Positions 1 through 11,667 are shown, numbered from the stretch's first letter. The stretch: 31,637 nt of DNA from Gryganskiella cystojenkinii (GCA_015852425.1 JAAAIG010000422.1:1-31637), one strand, 5' to 3'. Program-made: numbers and translations. The notes: generated by a model from the sequence alone, not told the origin.

Positions 1-606
1 CAACAACATCAACAACAACAGTACAGGTCAACGCCGGCACTTGTCCAATCGAGCGGCACAGTTGATCGGTACCGTGCCAGGAGGTCGTCGCAGATAATTC
101 CTGCATCCAAGGACTATGGTGACAGTGGCTGTGACTCTGTTGGAGGCTATGAGCCCTTCACCAACACACCCTCAAACGCAACGACCCTGCACCCGAATCA
201 TCCCACGAAACTTGAACCGTCCTCATCCGCGATGATGCAGCAACAGAGCCAGGAGCAATATCAAGGCAACAACAAGATCCATCATGCTGTCACGGCCTCG
301 TATGATTTCGATCGGAATATGACTCTGTCGTCAACAACATATGATAACGGCCCTGTAATCGTCTCGATGGCTCAGGTTCAAAAAGTGGATCTGGAAGGCC
401 TATGCGCCGCCAAGCCGTTTGTTACTGCACATTTGTCCTTGAACTCAATGACCTCGCCGCATATCGCCAGTGAGGATGGAGACGACGAGGATGAGGAAAG
501 AGAACGGCAACAACATCATATGCAAGATCGGCAGAGCTTTCATCCAATGCATACTAACTCCATCAGCATGGTCGTCGCAGTCGAGTCGCCGTATTTCATC
601 GCCTAA
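1..606 (+). CDS. C-terminal part of an unrecognised Gln-rich protein
   Basis: The frame is open from the first base of the window to the TAA at 604-606, giving 201 residues, so the gene begins outside the window. The visible part starts with a Gln/His run (QQHQQQQ), continues with Ser/Thr/Asn-rich, low-complexity sequence and a second Gln cluster, and has an acidic run (EDGDDEDEERER) about 40 residues before the end. There is no membrane segment, signal or domain that I recognise. The composition is typical of a disordered tail of a fungal regulatory or signalling protein, but no function can be assigned. An intron inside the segment is not needed to keep the frame open. It is transcribed towards the CotH gene, with 354 bp between the two stop codons. 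Confidence 0.6.
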   Translation, partial: QQHQQQQYRSTPALVQSSGTVDRYRARRSSQIIPASKDYGDSGCDSVGGYEPFTNTPSNATTLHPNHPTKLEPSSSAMMQQQSQEQYQGNNKIHHAVTASYDFDRNMTLSSTTYDNGPVIVSMAQVQKVDLEGLCAAKPFVTAHLSLNSMTSPHIASEDGDDEDEERERQQHHMQDRQSFHPMHTNSISMVVAVESPYFIA

Positions 607-960
607 AACCAACCAAACTTTAGCGCGGAAGGACGATATAATTCTTATTGTTCTTCGCGCTCCACTTGTATATATTACTATTTTTTCAACTCCCCTCCCA
701 TTGTATAAAAGTTTTTAAAGAGAGTTGCTCCTCTTTTGTATAACGTTCTCTTTCAGGGCTTACCTTCTCGTCTCTTTTTATGCATCATTGTTATTTATTA
801 ACAGGTCATTTATTTTTTGAAATGATTTTTTTTTCTCGCGAGATGAGTGAGATCAGGAGGAAAAGCTATAGAGCATGCATGCAAACAGATGCGAATGATA
901 TGATACGCGAACCAATTGAATGAAAACTGCTTATATTATATATCGAAAAAACATTCGATT
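607..960. other. Convergent 3' intergenic region
   Basis: This is the AT-rich space between two genes that end tail to tail. On the minus strand AATAAA occurs at 794-799 and 809-814, about 150-165 nt past the CotH stop, and is a reasonable poly(A) signal for that gene. No clear AATAAA was seen for the plus-strand gene. No further coding sequence is apparent. Confidence 0.5.
794..814 (-). terminator. Putative poly(A) signals of the CotH gene
   Basis: Two minus-strand AATAAA hexamers (TTTATT on the plus strand at 794-799 and 809-814) lie downstream of the CotH stop codon at 961. The assignment rests on the hexamers and their position only. Confidence 0.4.
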
Positions 961-2946
961 CTACAACCAGAGGACCATGGCCAACGGGAGTAAGGCCATG
1001 GCAGCCCATAGTGGATCAGAAGAGGTCGCAGCGGCACCATTGCCGACCTCTGTATCTGAACTTCCGCCGTCTGGAGAATGTGTCGGTCTCTTGACCCGAT
1101 CAGGTGTTCCCTCCACGACCTTGAACCCGAGCTGAATCTCCAACTTTTCTTTCTGTCCCTGAATCCAAGGTTTCACACCCAGGTTCATGTTCTTGACGGG
1201 GCCAGCAAGACTCTTGTGGAAATCGTCAACCGTCCAAGCATTGGTCTTACCCGGGTATTTCGTACGATCGATCCCATACTCCCACGCAATGTCGAAACTC
1301 AACATCTTTTCCATGGCATCAATCCTTGGGTTCAACGCCTGGGGTTTGAACGCGTACCCGACAACTTCTCGAAGGATCTGTTCGAACCGGGCATTGATAT
1401 CCCTGTTGTTCAGGATCAACTTCGTAATCAAGGGACGATCGTGTTTACTGAAATCCGCCCAGGTCTGGTACGGCGGAAGGGTCTCGGTCGGGTCACCATT
1501 GCCGAAAGTGCCATCGAAATCTGTTGGAATCCATTGCCACTTGCCTAACACTGGGTTGTTGTACATGAAATAATTCGAACCAGAGTACCAATACGCGTCC
1601 CAGGACCCTCCTAAGTACTCCATCGCCATGTTTCTTAGGTATCCATCGAGATCCAGCTTGTTTTCCCAAAAGGCAACCGCACCAGCGGCTTGGGGATCAA
1701 AAGTCTTGAGATCTTGCATAAACTGAATCAACTGCGTCAACGGCGCCAGGGGTGGGTTCGAGCCCAGGGTCTTCATCCTATATATCTCCTGGGAGTAAGT
1801 GGCTTCTGTCGGGCCCAGGAAGGCTAGATCCGCCTGCGTTTCGACCAAGGGTGCGTTCATCTGCCAAAGGGATCCAATGGCTTGGTTTTTAAGGCCGTGA
1901 TGGATAGTTTGTTTGAGAAATGACTTGCCAATATCGTCGACCATGAGATAGAGACCGACAGGGTTTGAGTTCATGTAGAGACGGATCCAGACGCCCTGTT
2001 GGGTCGGAACACCAATGGAGTTCAAGACATCTATATACACTTTTTCGCGCATCAAGGTCTTTATAGAAAAAAAGAATATAATAAAATTAGAACTTTTGAA
2101 AATCATGCCAAAGAAGGTCTGAAAGAGGGATAAAAAGACTTACAGGGTCTTGGGTCTCTGACCTCAATTTGATACTCGGTCTTGAAAAGAACGATTGGCC
2201 TATCACTTCGTTGTGATCAAATTCCAACTTGAACGCCATCTTGTTAAAATCCATACTGGACTTGCCGGACAACGCGAGCGTGATATTTGGCACGCTATGG
2301 ACAAGATTATGATTGATCCATCGGAAATCGACTCGCATCCGATTTGTCGGCTTAGGAATCATCAACATGCCTTCAAAAGCAGCCTGGTCGCCCGTCAAAT
2401 GAATCGTGGCGATCTCTGTGTCATCAAAGATCTTGGTTTTGCTCATCACCCAGGGATCGTACACCAACGGGACCAGTGGGAGAGGTGAGCGCGTGACCTC
2501 TCGTTCAAAGAACTCGTTGTCTGTCATGAGGTCAGTTACTGATTGCAAGGTCCTGGAAAAGGGCTCGGACTTGATGGCTGTTCCGGCAGCATCGAGTTGA
2601 ACGTATTTGTAAGAAGCGATTGAAGACGGTGTTCGGGGGACTGTGCCGGACCATAAAGGAAAGATGGCAGGGGTTGTCGAGAGCTTTGTGATCTGGCCGT
2701 CAATAGAGACGCCAAAGGATCCCGAAGTAGTGTTTGGGTATCCTACTACGTTGAAAGTCACTATTGAGCGACGTATATTGATAAGGAAGGGAATGGAAAG
2801 GTTACAGAGCACCAAGGAAGAGGTTGTCAGGCGTTGATCCGAAATGGTGGTAGACTGCAGGTCCTTGACTAAAGAAAGGGTTCCTTACCATCCGCCGATG
2901 CAGCTGAGGCCAGAAATACTACGCTTGACAGTGCCCTTGGCTTCAT
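961..2946 (-). CDS. CotH-family kinase-like surface protein, GPI-anchor signal likely
   Basis: There are three exons: 2946-2889, 2760-2144 and 2058-961, with introns of 128 and 85 nt (GT...AG, phases 1 and 0), giving 590 residues. The ATG at 2946 was chosen because it adds a typical signal peptide (MKPRALSSVVFLASAASA) that splices exactly onto the conserved start VTFNVVGYPN; an in-frame ATG-less extension further down lacks this. The CotH domain fills the middle. The motif DFDGTFG at about residue 405 matches the metal-binding Asp pair of CotH kinases, and KLRSETQDP...YIDVLNSIG precedes it. The last 25 residues are Ala/Ser-rich, then hydrophobic (LLPLAMVLWL), as in a GPI-attachment signal. 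Bacterial CotH phosphorylates spore-coat protein; Mucorales homologues are spore or hyphal surface proteins, some acting as adhesins. The role of this copy is unknown. Confidence 0.9.
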
Positions 2947-4478
2947 TATTGGAGAGTTCTTATGAAAGTGTTGATCCGAGTGTATGGAGCAGTGTATTGT
3001 GCTGAAGGGACGCAGGGAAAGAAAGAAAGAAAGAGAGAGAGAGATGTTGGGCCAGCTGGCTGGTCAAGTGGGCGATTTGTGAAGGGAGGGATAATGATGA
3101 AGCAGCTTACGTTTTGGTCGTCAGTGCTTAAGAGGGATTGCACAAACCATGATGTAGTCGAGAAATAAGAAATAAGAAGAAAAGGGAGTTTCAGACCAAA
3201 AAAGCAAAGCGTCGCATCTGGTTTCCAGGTCCAGCAGACCCCGGGTATGAACCAATTGATCAGCGGCTTTCTTTCCAAAAAAAAAAAAAAAAAGTGAGCG
3301 AGGGGGTGAATGGCACACGGGCGAATTGAATGCTCCGAAAGCAAAAAAAAATCGAGGAGATACGCGTTACTCGAGTCATTTTGTTTCCTCGGTATTATAT
3401 TTGAGCGAGCCGTCCTCGTTAGTTCCCTCCGTTGGGGCATGAAAAACCAGACCCTCAAAGGGAGGAAGCGAACCTAGAACTCCTCAGTCCCGGCAACGGG
3501 CTTCAAGGGATATAGAAAAAAATAAATCGCAAACAAAGAAACGAACGGAGACAAATTCTGCGCAGCCCTGCAATGTCATCTCCATTCTTTCGCTCTGAAT
3601 GGACCATCACACGACCTCTTTGTCGTGAACTCTTCGTATGCAGGTTTAAGCAACGATGTTTCTTTTTTTCTCCGTTTGCGAGCATGCAGGAGTATCTCAT
3701 CTCTCACACGATATCAAAACACAGAACAAAAGAATCTCTCGCTCGACACAAAGACACGGAACAAGTGAATTCTCTTTTGCATTCTTTTTTTTTTCTGCTT
3801 GGAAAACGACCCAAAAACAAAGAACATGGGCATTTGACGTTTGCGCTGCAAAGATTATCATTGTATTGTACAAGGAATGTTGAACTATAACAGTCTGCTG
3901 GCGTTCCAAACGGTCACTATCAATTCGCTGGTGGTGTTACCGTTGACGATGTCGCGTTGATTTTTGATATTTGGATAATGATAGAGAGAAAAGCATGGGA
4001 ACATAGTACTGTAGCAAAAAAGGGGTTCGGATACGCCAGCAGAGAGAGATTGATCCAGTGAACTCGCCCCAGAGGGGTGGGAAGAGGTCGAGGGGGTCAA
4101 TCATCCACGGAGATGCAACCAGACAGATAGATGAGGGACGGTGGATGAGCATGAGAGAAACAAGCGGAACTGATGCTGCAGTGTCTTCGCCTCTCTATCT
4201 AGCCGAGGATGCTTTTGAGGTTCAAAATGGCCAGAAGAAGAGATGGAGAAGGAAGACAAAGTGTACAGATGCATGAATGGTCGGATAGTGTTAGTGCTGT
4301 GCTGTCATCTCCGCTCGACTTTGATCGACAGAAAAAGAGGGGAAAGGGAACAATAGGAGCAAGTCATATTTCGAGAAGAGCGTCCCACTATTTAAATAGA
4401 CGACTTGGTTGATGGATCCGAATTTTATGCTGGCTACACTACGGAGAGATCGATTCCATGTCCTCCACTCTGTAATTG
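2947..4478. other. Intergenic region with purine tracts, no supported gene
   Basis: This space holds the CotH promoter and the lipase 3' flank. The plus strand just beyond 2946 is purine-rich (GAAAGAAAGAAAGAGAGAG at about 3019-3041), which makes the CotH sense-strand leader pyrimidine-rich. A poly-A run lies at about 3279-3292. A perfect 12-bp palindrome, CTATTTAAATAG, is at 4388-4399. Short open frames here have no conserved features. Confidence 0.5.
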
Positions 4479-7435
4479 CTATTCTTCGCTCGCCATGGAC
4501 AAATGCTTCAAACCGTCAGAAGTCTTGGTGACTGTCGTCCTTGTCTGTGTCTGTGTCTGTGTCTGTGTCTGTGTCTGTGTCTTTAACATTCTCCAGTTAC
4601 TAGAGCTTTGGGTCACGTCCACATTCACCTCAACCTGAACTAGTGCCCTATCATCTTGACCTTCCTTAATCCATCGACCCACCCGTTCCTCGAAGTGCGT
4701 TCCAGGAAAACTCTTGAAATGAAACCTGGCTTTGACCAAGTTTCTCTGATAAGTTGCTGGCGCATGTGAAAGGATACTGGGAATCGACAACAAGATCCGT
4801 TCCAGAAAATGAGGTTGACGAAGTCGACTGAGCTCATCCACATCGTAAAGCGCATGTGCTTCCGCCACATCCTCGGCTACCTGCTTCGCAACGACCTCGG
4901 TTCGTTCCTGACTCGTCTCTGGCAAGCTGTTGGATCGTGTTGTCGTCATCAAGGTTCGAGAGGTCAAGGTGGTCGTTGTAGCGGTGTTGATACTGGTTGC
5001 ATGTCGACTGAACGATTTTTTCGAGGAGGCCCCAGACCCGTTACTCTGTTGCTGCGGCGATCTGTTATTGCTATAGCTCGAGTGACTGATATCGGTGATA
5101 TCTTTTTCGACAAGATTCGCCAATCGTCCAATGCTCGCCAGCAGCTTGTCGACCTCACCCTCGGAACGCAAGACGCCATAACTGAGATCTGTCTCAAAAG
5201 CTGAAGGCTCGACCAAAGGCGGTTTGGATGCGTTGTAGACCTTGACAAGTTGACCGACATGTTGATAATCCAACAAGGAGTTCAAGTGTTTTCTCGGCGG
5301 GTTCGCATGTTGACTCGAGACAGCGTGCGCCTCAAGGGCGGTTTTTGGTGATGTCGAGCGTGAAGGTGGGGGGGTTGGTTGCCGTTCAACAAGCACAGAA
5401 TTCAAAGACTGACTCGAGCTATCTTGAGAATGTATCAGGGGTCTCTGCTCCTCCTTTGAGAAGTCATCCTTCTGCGCCTTCAGCTCTCCTTTCAGCCAGT
5501 TGTTGCCTTTTGAGCACTCCAAGTAAGGATAGGTGTGATTACAAGGTTCACTCAGATCCACCTTGCAGCTGGGTGGGAGTCGAGGGACAATATCCTTGTC
5601 CGTGACCATCCGCCAGTACGTGGTCTTATAGGGACTCTCCCTGCAATAACGGACATGGTTTCGAGCAAACTCTTCTGCAAAAATCGAATCTCCGATCTTT
5701 GGACTGGCTTGACTGTATGCATCCCTGAGCACAATCAAATTTGGATCGTCGCTGAACCTCGCCAACATCTCCTCCAGCACGGTCCGCGGTCGGTGGCCTT
5801 TGTCTACCGAGATGGTGTTTCCGGTATAGTTTCCGTCTTCGTCTTGATTCAGGGGGTCACTTGAATGAATTGGCACTTGAAGTCGTGCCATCGTGAGGGC
5901 GACCAGAGCGCCACCAAGGGAATGCCCTGTGAGCCACAGATTGACAGGCTTTCCCGTCTTGTGTTTCGAAATTCTAGCAATCTCAAAGATTGACTGCATT
6001 ATAGTGCTGAAGGGATTGGTTTGATCGTATGTCATAGACTCGTACCAGTCCAGGGGCTTGGCATCCGGGAACAAGGACTCGTAAAAGCCCTTGTGAACTT
6101 CTCCATAGAGATACTCGCTTGCGTCCACGCGTTGAATCGTCACATCGAGGAGGTATTCGTCTATAAAGACGATGAGCTTATGGTTAGTCATAGCTGAAGC
6201 GAACAAATGTGATCTCTGAGAACATGATTTCGTTTCCTTTTCTACTTACTAAAGGCAAGGACTGACGTGCCCTTGAAGACTAAGACGATCGCATCGTCGT
6301 TGTAAAACAATCCCGCGTATGGTCCACCAAGAGTCTTGAGCTCACTGATGCCCATGAACCGCATCCCGAATTCCCTTCGAGCACTCTCGTCAATAGCCCG
6401 TTCACTCTCCTGAAGCAACTTTTGGGCTTGTTGTCTCTGAGCCTCGGTCTTGACATTCACCAAGATCTTGCCCGCCTGTGCAACCAACTTGTCGTTGCGT
6501 TGGTAAGACATGCTGGACATAATTAACAAGAGATTGGCGATATGATAACTGAACCGGGGCTGGTCTCGTAACTGTCGATCAGCCAGTTGTCGTACCGCCT
6601 CGTCTGTTCCATCAGGGTCGACAAAATCTATTTTTCAAACAAACAAAACAAAAAGACGAAAAAAAAAAAAAAAATGGCTCGTGATTCTGCCCAACTTTTC
6701 ACGCGCGAATTGCTAATTTGGCTTGAGCTTTATCATTTTTGCGATGCATTTTGTTCCCAACAAAACACACTCCGAGAGAACCATACCAGAGTCGTCAAAG
6801 AGCGCAATTTGATCGTTAAAGAATCGACCATATACGTGAGCACCGATGCTGGTGTAAGTGACCAGAATAACCAATAGTCCAATGGCGCCCTGAGCGATGG
6901 TCAAGACCACAATAAGGACGGGTAGGATCCCCATTGCATACACTCGACTGAACAAATCGTTTCCTGGGATCCGCCCCGGGTGCAGGACGTGAGTAAGATA
7001 GATATGAATACCATCGGCCAAGAAATTGGACAACTTCATGGGTTTAATTGACAGCGGTTCCTTTAGCGTCTCTGGCTTAGGGGGCCGGTAAGTCGTTGTG
7101 GTATTGGTTGGACTCGTCGAGAAAGGAGAAGTCATTGACTTGGCTAAGCCGGTCGAGTCGGGCTTGGCTGCTGCCATATAAGTAGCAGCTGCATGAGCCT
7201 GTCGCTTCAGATACAGATCGTGCTGAGATGTGAACTCGTCAAGATGTCGGGCGTTGTTAAGATCATACTTGGCAGGCGCAGTCTTTTGACGATTCTCCTG
7301 GATCTGACGCTGTTCTTCAGCCATCGGCTTTCGATACGAGAACGATCGCTGAGCAGACGCATGGGCTGTCGTAGTGACAGAAGATGAAGAGCTCTGCTCA
7401 GTTTGCCGAGTCCTTGATGTTGTTGTCGTAACCAT
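4479..7435 (-). CDS. Membrane-tethered class 3 lipase (alpha/beta hydrolase)
   Basis: There are three exons: 7435-6787, 6627-6250 and 6160-4479, with introns of 159 and 89 nt (both phase 1), giving 902 residues. The first 130 residues are Ser/Thr-rich and probably disordered. A long hydrophobic segment at about residues 168-197 should anchor the protein in a membrane. The lipase core follows: VFKGTSVLAFN forms the oxyanion strand, GHSLGGA holds the nucleophile (Ser about 423), KDIVPRLPP supplies the likely Asp (about 532) and CNHTYPYL the likely His (about 551). Class 3 lipases cleave acylglycerols or phospholipids. After the core there are about 330 residues of low-complexity Ser/Thr/Gln-rich tail, ending in a six-unit Thr-Gln repeat. 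The layout recalls diacylglycerol-lipase-like proteins, but the substrate cannot be read from sequence. The ATG at 7435 was preferred because upstream in-frame sequence is a pyrimidine-tract leader. Confidence 0.88.
4542..4582 (+). repeat. Coding hexanucleotide microsatellite (TGTCTG)n
   Basis: Nearly seven copies of TGTCTG lie inside the last exon of the lipase gene. On the coding strand the unit reads ACACAG, so each copy adds one Thr-Gln pair and unit gains or losses keep the frame. Confidence 0.95.
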
Positions 7436-8658
7436 AGTTGAAGGTTTATGGTAGAAAAAGTGGGGTGGTGTTGATGGAAAAGAAAGAAAACGTGGCACTT
7501 GATGCGGCAAAAATAAAGAAGAGTGGAAGTGATTCGATGGAGATCACTGCTGTGTCAATGCTTGTGCTAGGTAAGGCAGGTGTGTGTGTGGAGGTGCGCG
7601 GGAAGAAGGAAGGAAAAGAAGAGAGGAGTAAAGAGAGAGAGATGATGAGAGGAAAGAATAAGCGAAAATTGGAGGTGATGGTATTTAACAAGCCATTGAA
7701 GAAGAAAACCGCGGAGAAAGTGGACCGAAGGGAAATTTAGCCATGGGTGGGCGCAAGGGGGAAAAGGGATGGAAGCAGGTGAAAGAGACGGCGGTCTGAG
7801 CGGAGAAGGGGGAAGAAAGAAGAAAAGAAGAAAGAATGGCTGTGGCTGTGGTTGCATTGCATAACAGTCGTTGAAAGCGAACAAACTGGCAGGTTGAGTG
7901 CATGCGCATGGTCCGACATGAAATCGGGCTCAGAATAGGCGGAAAACGAAGAAAAAGCAAGAAGCAAGAGAAAAAAAAACCTTTCTTGAGTCAAATGTTC
8001 TCTTTCCCCCCTTGTCGTCATCCAGCTCTCGAGTCGAGAAACGCCATTATTGTCGTGTTCTCTTTCAAGTGTCTCTCTAAAATTGCTTTTTCTCAGTCAG
8101 GAACGATCTCATCCAGCCCGAACAAAAAAAAGGGAGCACCATTTTTCAAAGTCCATTCCCAATTGCGTACGTATTTTTGCCCATGCGATTCTGGACGTAA
8201 AGACACTAAAATAAGAAAGCGCCACCAATTCGACATTCTTCGTCATTGATTGGCTGTGGCGATTTGGTCCCTCCTTCCCCTTTTTTTTGACTTTAGGCCC
8301 AATGTTCAATTTTTTTTTGCAGCTGGGAAGAAAGTGGAGCCACACAATTATCTTCCCAGTGCCGCTTTCCTTGCCTTTGGTCCGCCGACCTCCACATCTT
8401 TGTCAAACCCTCCCCTCCCTCGTTTGTTGAATTTGCTCCTCATCTCTTCATTACATTCGATTTTCCTTGAGAGTCCTTTTCTGTTCCTGTTGATGTGCAA
8501 TGCATTTTTTTTTATTTGCAAAAAAGATTGGCGAGATTCTTGAATCCAATTTGTCCTGACAGAGAACAAAAGAGAAGGGAAATAAAGCGCAAAAGTATTA
8601 TGGTACACTACTCGAAAGCAAAACGATAGAGGCAATTTGAAGAGTTGATACTGTGTCT
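7436..8658. other. Intergenic region: lipase promoter and 3' flank of next gene
   Basis: The half next to the lipase start (about 7440-7980) is strongly purine-rich on the plus strand, giving the lipase transcript a CT-rich leader. The other half is T-rich. No open frame shows conserved protein features. Confidence 0.5.
8511..8516 (-). terminator. Putative poly(A) signal of the 8659-9642 gene
   Basis: A minus-strand AATAAA lies about 145 nt past the TGA at 8659. Only the hexamer and its position support it. Confidence 0.35.
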
Positions 8659-9642
8659 TCAAACAAGGTACACTTGCATCGTCCGATTCTGGGAACCCAA
8701 TCCACGGACACGTAGCATACGAGGGGGTAAAGAGCCTTCAAATGGTTTCGATTGGGTCATTGATGGTGGCTCGATGGCGCAGAGATCATCATCCTTTGTG
8801 CTCATTCCTCCGCTCTCGACCAATGACGAAAACGCAGGGGGTGAACCCGGAGAGCTTGCAGGTGAAGACGAAGCAGAAGAGGAGGAGGAACTGGAATCCG
8901 TAAAGGGAGGGGTCGAAGGTTGAGAAGAGCCAGTGTATGTGGGCGAGGACAAGGTCGTCTCCGAACCGGCGGTTGTGGCGGGACCGACGACTAGGGGCTT
9001 GCGAGAATGCAAAATGAGCATGTTCCGACTCAGGTCCAGGACATTGTTGATCAAGTAGGAAGAAGGATCGTTTGACCACTGTTCTCTTGCAGACGACGGC
9101 GACAACGACTTTAAGGAATCAGCTTGCGTACTTGAGCGACTACTAGAGGAAGCCGGCCGGACTGTCCTTTCCGCTTCTGTTGCTGTTGACTTTGACCTGC
9201 TTTCGGTAGCTGCTGTTTTAGCCATTGTTGTTGCTGCTGTTGCCATTGTTGTCGTTGGGGTGTGAGCGGTTCTTGGCGATTCAGACTCGTCCGACATGGT
9301 TGCGGCAGCTGCTGTGGATTCGGTCAAGGCCGGGTCATAGGAGAGAATGTCGACGGCCATGGAGAGATCGGGATCGTTTTGGATGCGAAAGGCAAAGACA
9401 ATGCCCTTAGAGACATCTCCTTGGGCTGGAGACCGGACTGGGTTTCCCTTACGACGACGCTGGACCAGCTGGTCGAACGGTTGTGGTGAGGGCGAGGAGG
9501 CAATAGAGGGGGAGACGGAAGCATACTTTGAGTACCGAGCCTTGGTAGAAGGAGGAGTGGCAGGAGACCGGTAGGGATGAGAGTCGGCCGCATATGCGGT
9601 CTGTCTTGTCGTCTTTCTGGCGGCAGTCTTTCTTTTGGCCAT
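8659..9642 (-). CDS. Unrecognised basic, Ser/Thr-rich protein (possibly nuclear)
   Basis: A single exon encodes 327 residues from the ATG at 9642 to the TGA at 8659. The frame runs further upstream, but that part is translated pyrimidine tract (PFSVFLSPLTHSLTSS), so the first ATG followed by ordinary protein sequence was taken. The N-terminus is very basic (MAKRKTAARKTTRQTA) and a second basic patch, QRRRKG, follows near residue 70; both could serve nuclear import. Two short stretches look ordered: GIVFAFRIQNDPDLSMAVDILSYDP and SSYLINNVLDLSRNMLIL. The rest is Ser/Thr/Ala/Pro-rich, with a poly-Ser run of eight. The last residues (RMLRVRGLGSQNRTMQVYLV) are again ordered-looking. I do not recognise a family. 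The compact non-repetitive islands within a long frame argue for a real gene. Confidence 0.6.
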   Translation of the reverse strand: MAKRKTAARKTTRQTAYAADSHPYRSPATPPSTKARYSKYASVSPSIASSPSPQPFDQLVQRRRKGNPVRSPAQGDVSKGIVFAFRIQNDPDLSMAVDILSYDPALTESTAAAATMSDESESPRTAHTPTTTMATAATTMAKTAATESRSKSTATEAERTVRPASSSSRSSTQADSLKSLSPSSAREQWSNDPSSYLINNVLDLSRNMLILHSRKPLVVGPATTAGSETTLSSPTYTGSSQPSTPPFTDSSSSSSSASSSPASSPGSPPAFSSLVESGGMSTKDDDLCAIEPPSMTQSKPFEGSLPPRMLRVRGLGSQNRTMQVYLV

Positions 9643-10858
9643 GATGGAGGAAGTAAGTGAGTGAGTGAGTGGAGAGAGAAAGACAGAGAAGGGGTAGCTA
9701 TATACAAATGCAAGAAAAAGGAACTGCAGTGGTAGTGAATGAACGAGCAAAAGAATGAGTCAAAGAGAAGTGGAGAGAAGTGAAGTAGAGAAATGAAGTA
9801 GAGTTCAGAGTACGGATTGAATTCATGTAGTCGATGGATGGTTGTGTGAAAAGAAGGAGAATGCAGTCGTGGCGGTGGTCGTTCGAGTCCTTTTTGTAAA
9901 GGGGATAAAAAAAAAAGAGAAAAAAAAAAGAGGCCGGTGGGAAGAAGGAAGAAACAAACAACTCGACTGCAGCAGTGGGACCTCCTTCCCTTGGATAGAC
10001 GATGATAACGAGTTCTTTTGTGTGTGTTCCCGGAGACGATTTTTTTCTTTCTCCGACCACCCAAAACGAAAAATGTTTGTGTGCACTCTGACCTTGGCTT
10101 TATTTTTATTTCTATTGTCTTGTTCTCTCCCCCACTTTCTGACCATCAGACATTGAGAAAACCAGGCTGTTCATTAACTCAATCAATGTCCAAGCTTGTA
10201 TTTTCCATCAACTCTTTTTCTTTTTGTAAACACCGACGACAACATCTCAACGGCACCACTGATGGATTAATGTGCACATGCTGTTTTTCCAGAAGAAGAA
10301 AGAGAACTAGTCGAGAGAAAGAAAGGAACGAACGTAAAGGCTGGCCGGTGGTGGCATAAGCGACCTTTTGTTGTTAATACGAGCGTGGGCACTGACCAAA
10401 GCGGAGAGAAGGAAAGAAGGAAAGAAGGGAAAAAACAAAAAGGGTGAAAAGGGGATGAGGGTGAGCAAGGCGAGGGTCCGACGAGGGAGAAAGAAGTGGA
10501 GGAGGAGGGAGATCGAGGGGTGTGCACAAAACGAGAGGAGACAGTCAAAGTGAGCGGCATTTTGTGATCTGGTGGTGTTTGGACCCTCCAAGAGGGGAGA
10601 ACTATAAAGACGTTTGTGCGTTTCCAACCACGTTTGTGCGTTTGGCAAGTTAGAGCCAGGTTGGCAACCGAAAAAAATATAAAAAAAAAAAAGCTCAAAA
10701 ATAGACATTGAACATTAGAATGATCACGAGACAAGGCCCCATTTGCTGATGGCATGATCATGACACATGAAGCACAAAGCTCATTCGAACCCCCCTCTTC
10801 TTCTTTCCCTTCAGTCCGTCTCTTGGTCTTTCTGCCCCTGAGCAGTAGCAAGAGAGAC

Positions 10859-10881
10859 TTTTTTTTTTTTTTTTTTTTTTT
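10859..10881 (+). repeat. Poly-T run, 23 nt
   Basis: An uninterrupted run of T in the divergent intergenic region. It may act as a nucleosome-depleting tract or be a slippage product; its length should be treated with caution because sequencing can misread it. Confidence 0.9.
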
Positions 10882-11640
10882 GGCTCGTGGATTGCAAATA
10901 AATGAATTTTTCTCCACCCGTTCGTCCGTGGTCGTCGTCATGGCTCAATGATGGATTGATTGATATTGATTAATCAGAAAGGAGCGGACGGGATCATTGA
11001 AAATAAGGGGAACAAGCCGCTATGGATCTGTTTGATGATCCACGGATAGAAAACGACCTTCAATCTGTTATCACAGATCGAAAAGCATGCACCTGTCCAA
11101 AGGAAACAACGAGCTTTAGGGTGCAGAACTCTCTGTAACTCCACCCAAAAAAAAAAAGAAACCCTGTGGTTGCAGACCGAACACGCTCACACACACGAGA
11201 AGGCAGAAAAAACAATTGAAAAATGTCCCGAACGAATTGCTTGGAGAATAGGGCTCTCTTTTCTCCTTTCTCTTTCTTTGAGTCAGAGTTGCTTTATTTC
11301 GCTGTGGAGAGAACTGGCAAAGTCGGTGAGGGACAACCGGCACAATAGGAAGGAAGGGAAGAATGAAGGAATGATTGATTGAATGAGGAGCTTGGTCAAC
11401 AGACCATGTCCTTGTTGGTCAATAATGCGAGTCCTGATCACTGGAAGGAGATTGACGACAGGATGCCACGAGCGCGAAAGGTCTGTCCAAACTCCACACA
11501 CCGAACAGGCCTGTCCTCGAGGAAAAGAAAACTGTCTTGGTGTTTTTTTGGCATGCAACCATTCTCTTCTTTGTTTGCAGCATAATCATCCCTCCCTTTC
11601 GCATTCATCACGCCTCTCCTTCTTGTTTTTGTTCTGTATC

Positions 11641-11667
11641 CCATTCATCCCATTCATCCCATTCACT
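11641..11667 (+). repeat. Short tandem repeat, CCATTCATC x3
   Basis: Three consecutive 9-bp units, the last with one change, lie in the pyrimidine-rich leader region upstream of the kinase. Confidence 0.8.

Noticed and set aside
1078..1548. 156-codon plus-strand frame
   Set aside because: It is antisense to the conserved CotH domain, including the DFDG motif, and has no features of its own.
9872..9893. GGTCGTTCGAGTCC, resembling a tRNA B box
   Set aside because: No A box at the right distance and no cloverleaf pairing; taken as chance.
9324..10064. 246-codon minus-strand frame overlapping the 5' end of the 8659-9642 gene
   Set aside because: It runs from a pyrimidine-rich leader into an alternative frame of the real gene; Phe/Leu/Ser-rich without structure.
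10267..10941. 224-codon minus-strand frame with long Lys and Phe/Ser runs
   Set aside because: It is a translation of poly-T and pyrimidine tracts in the divergent intergenic region.
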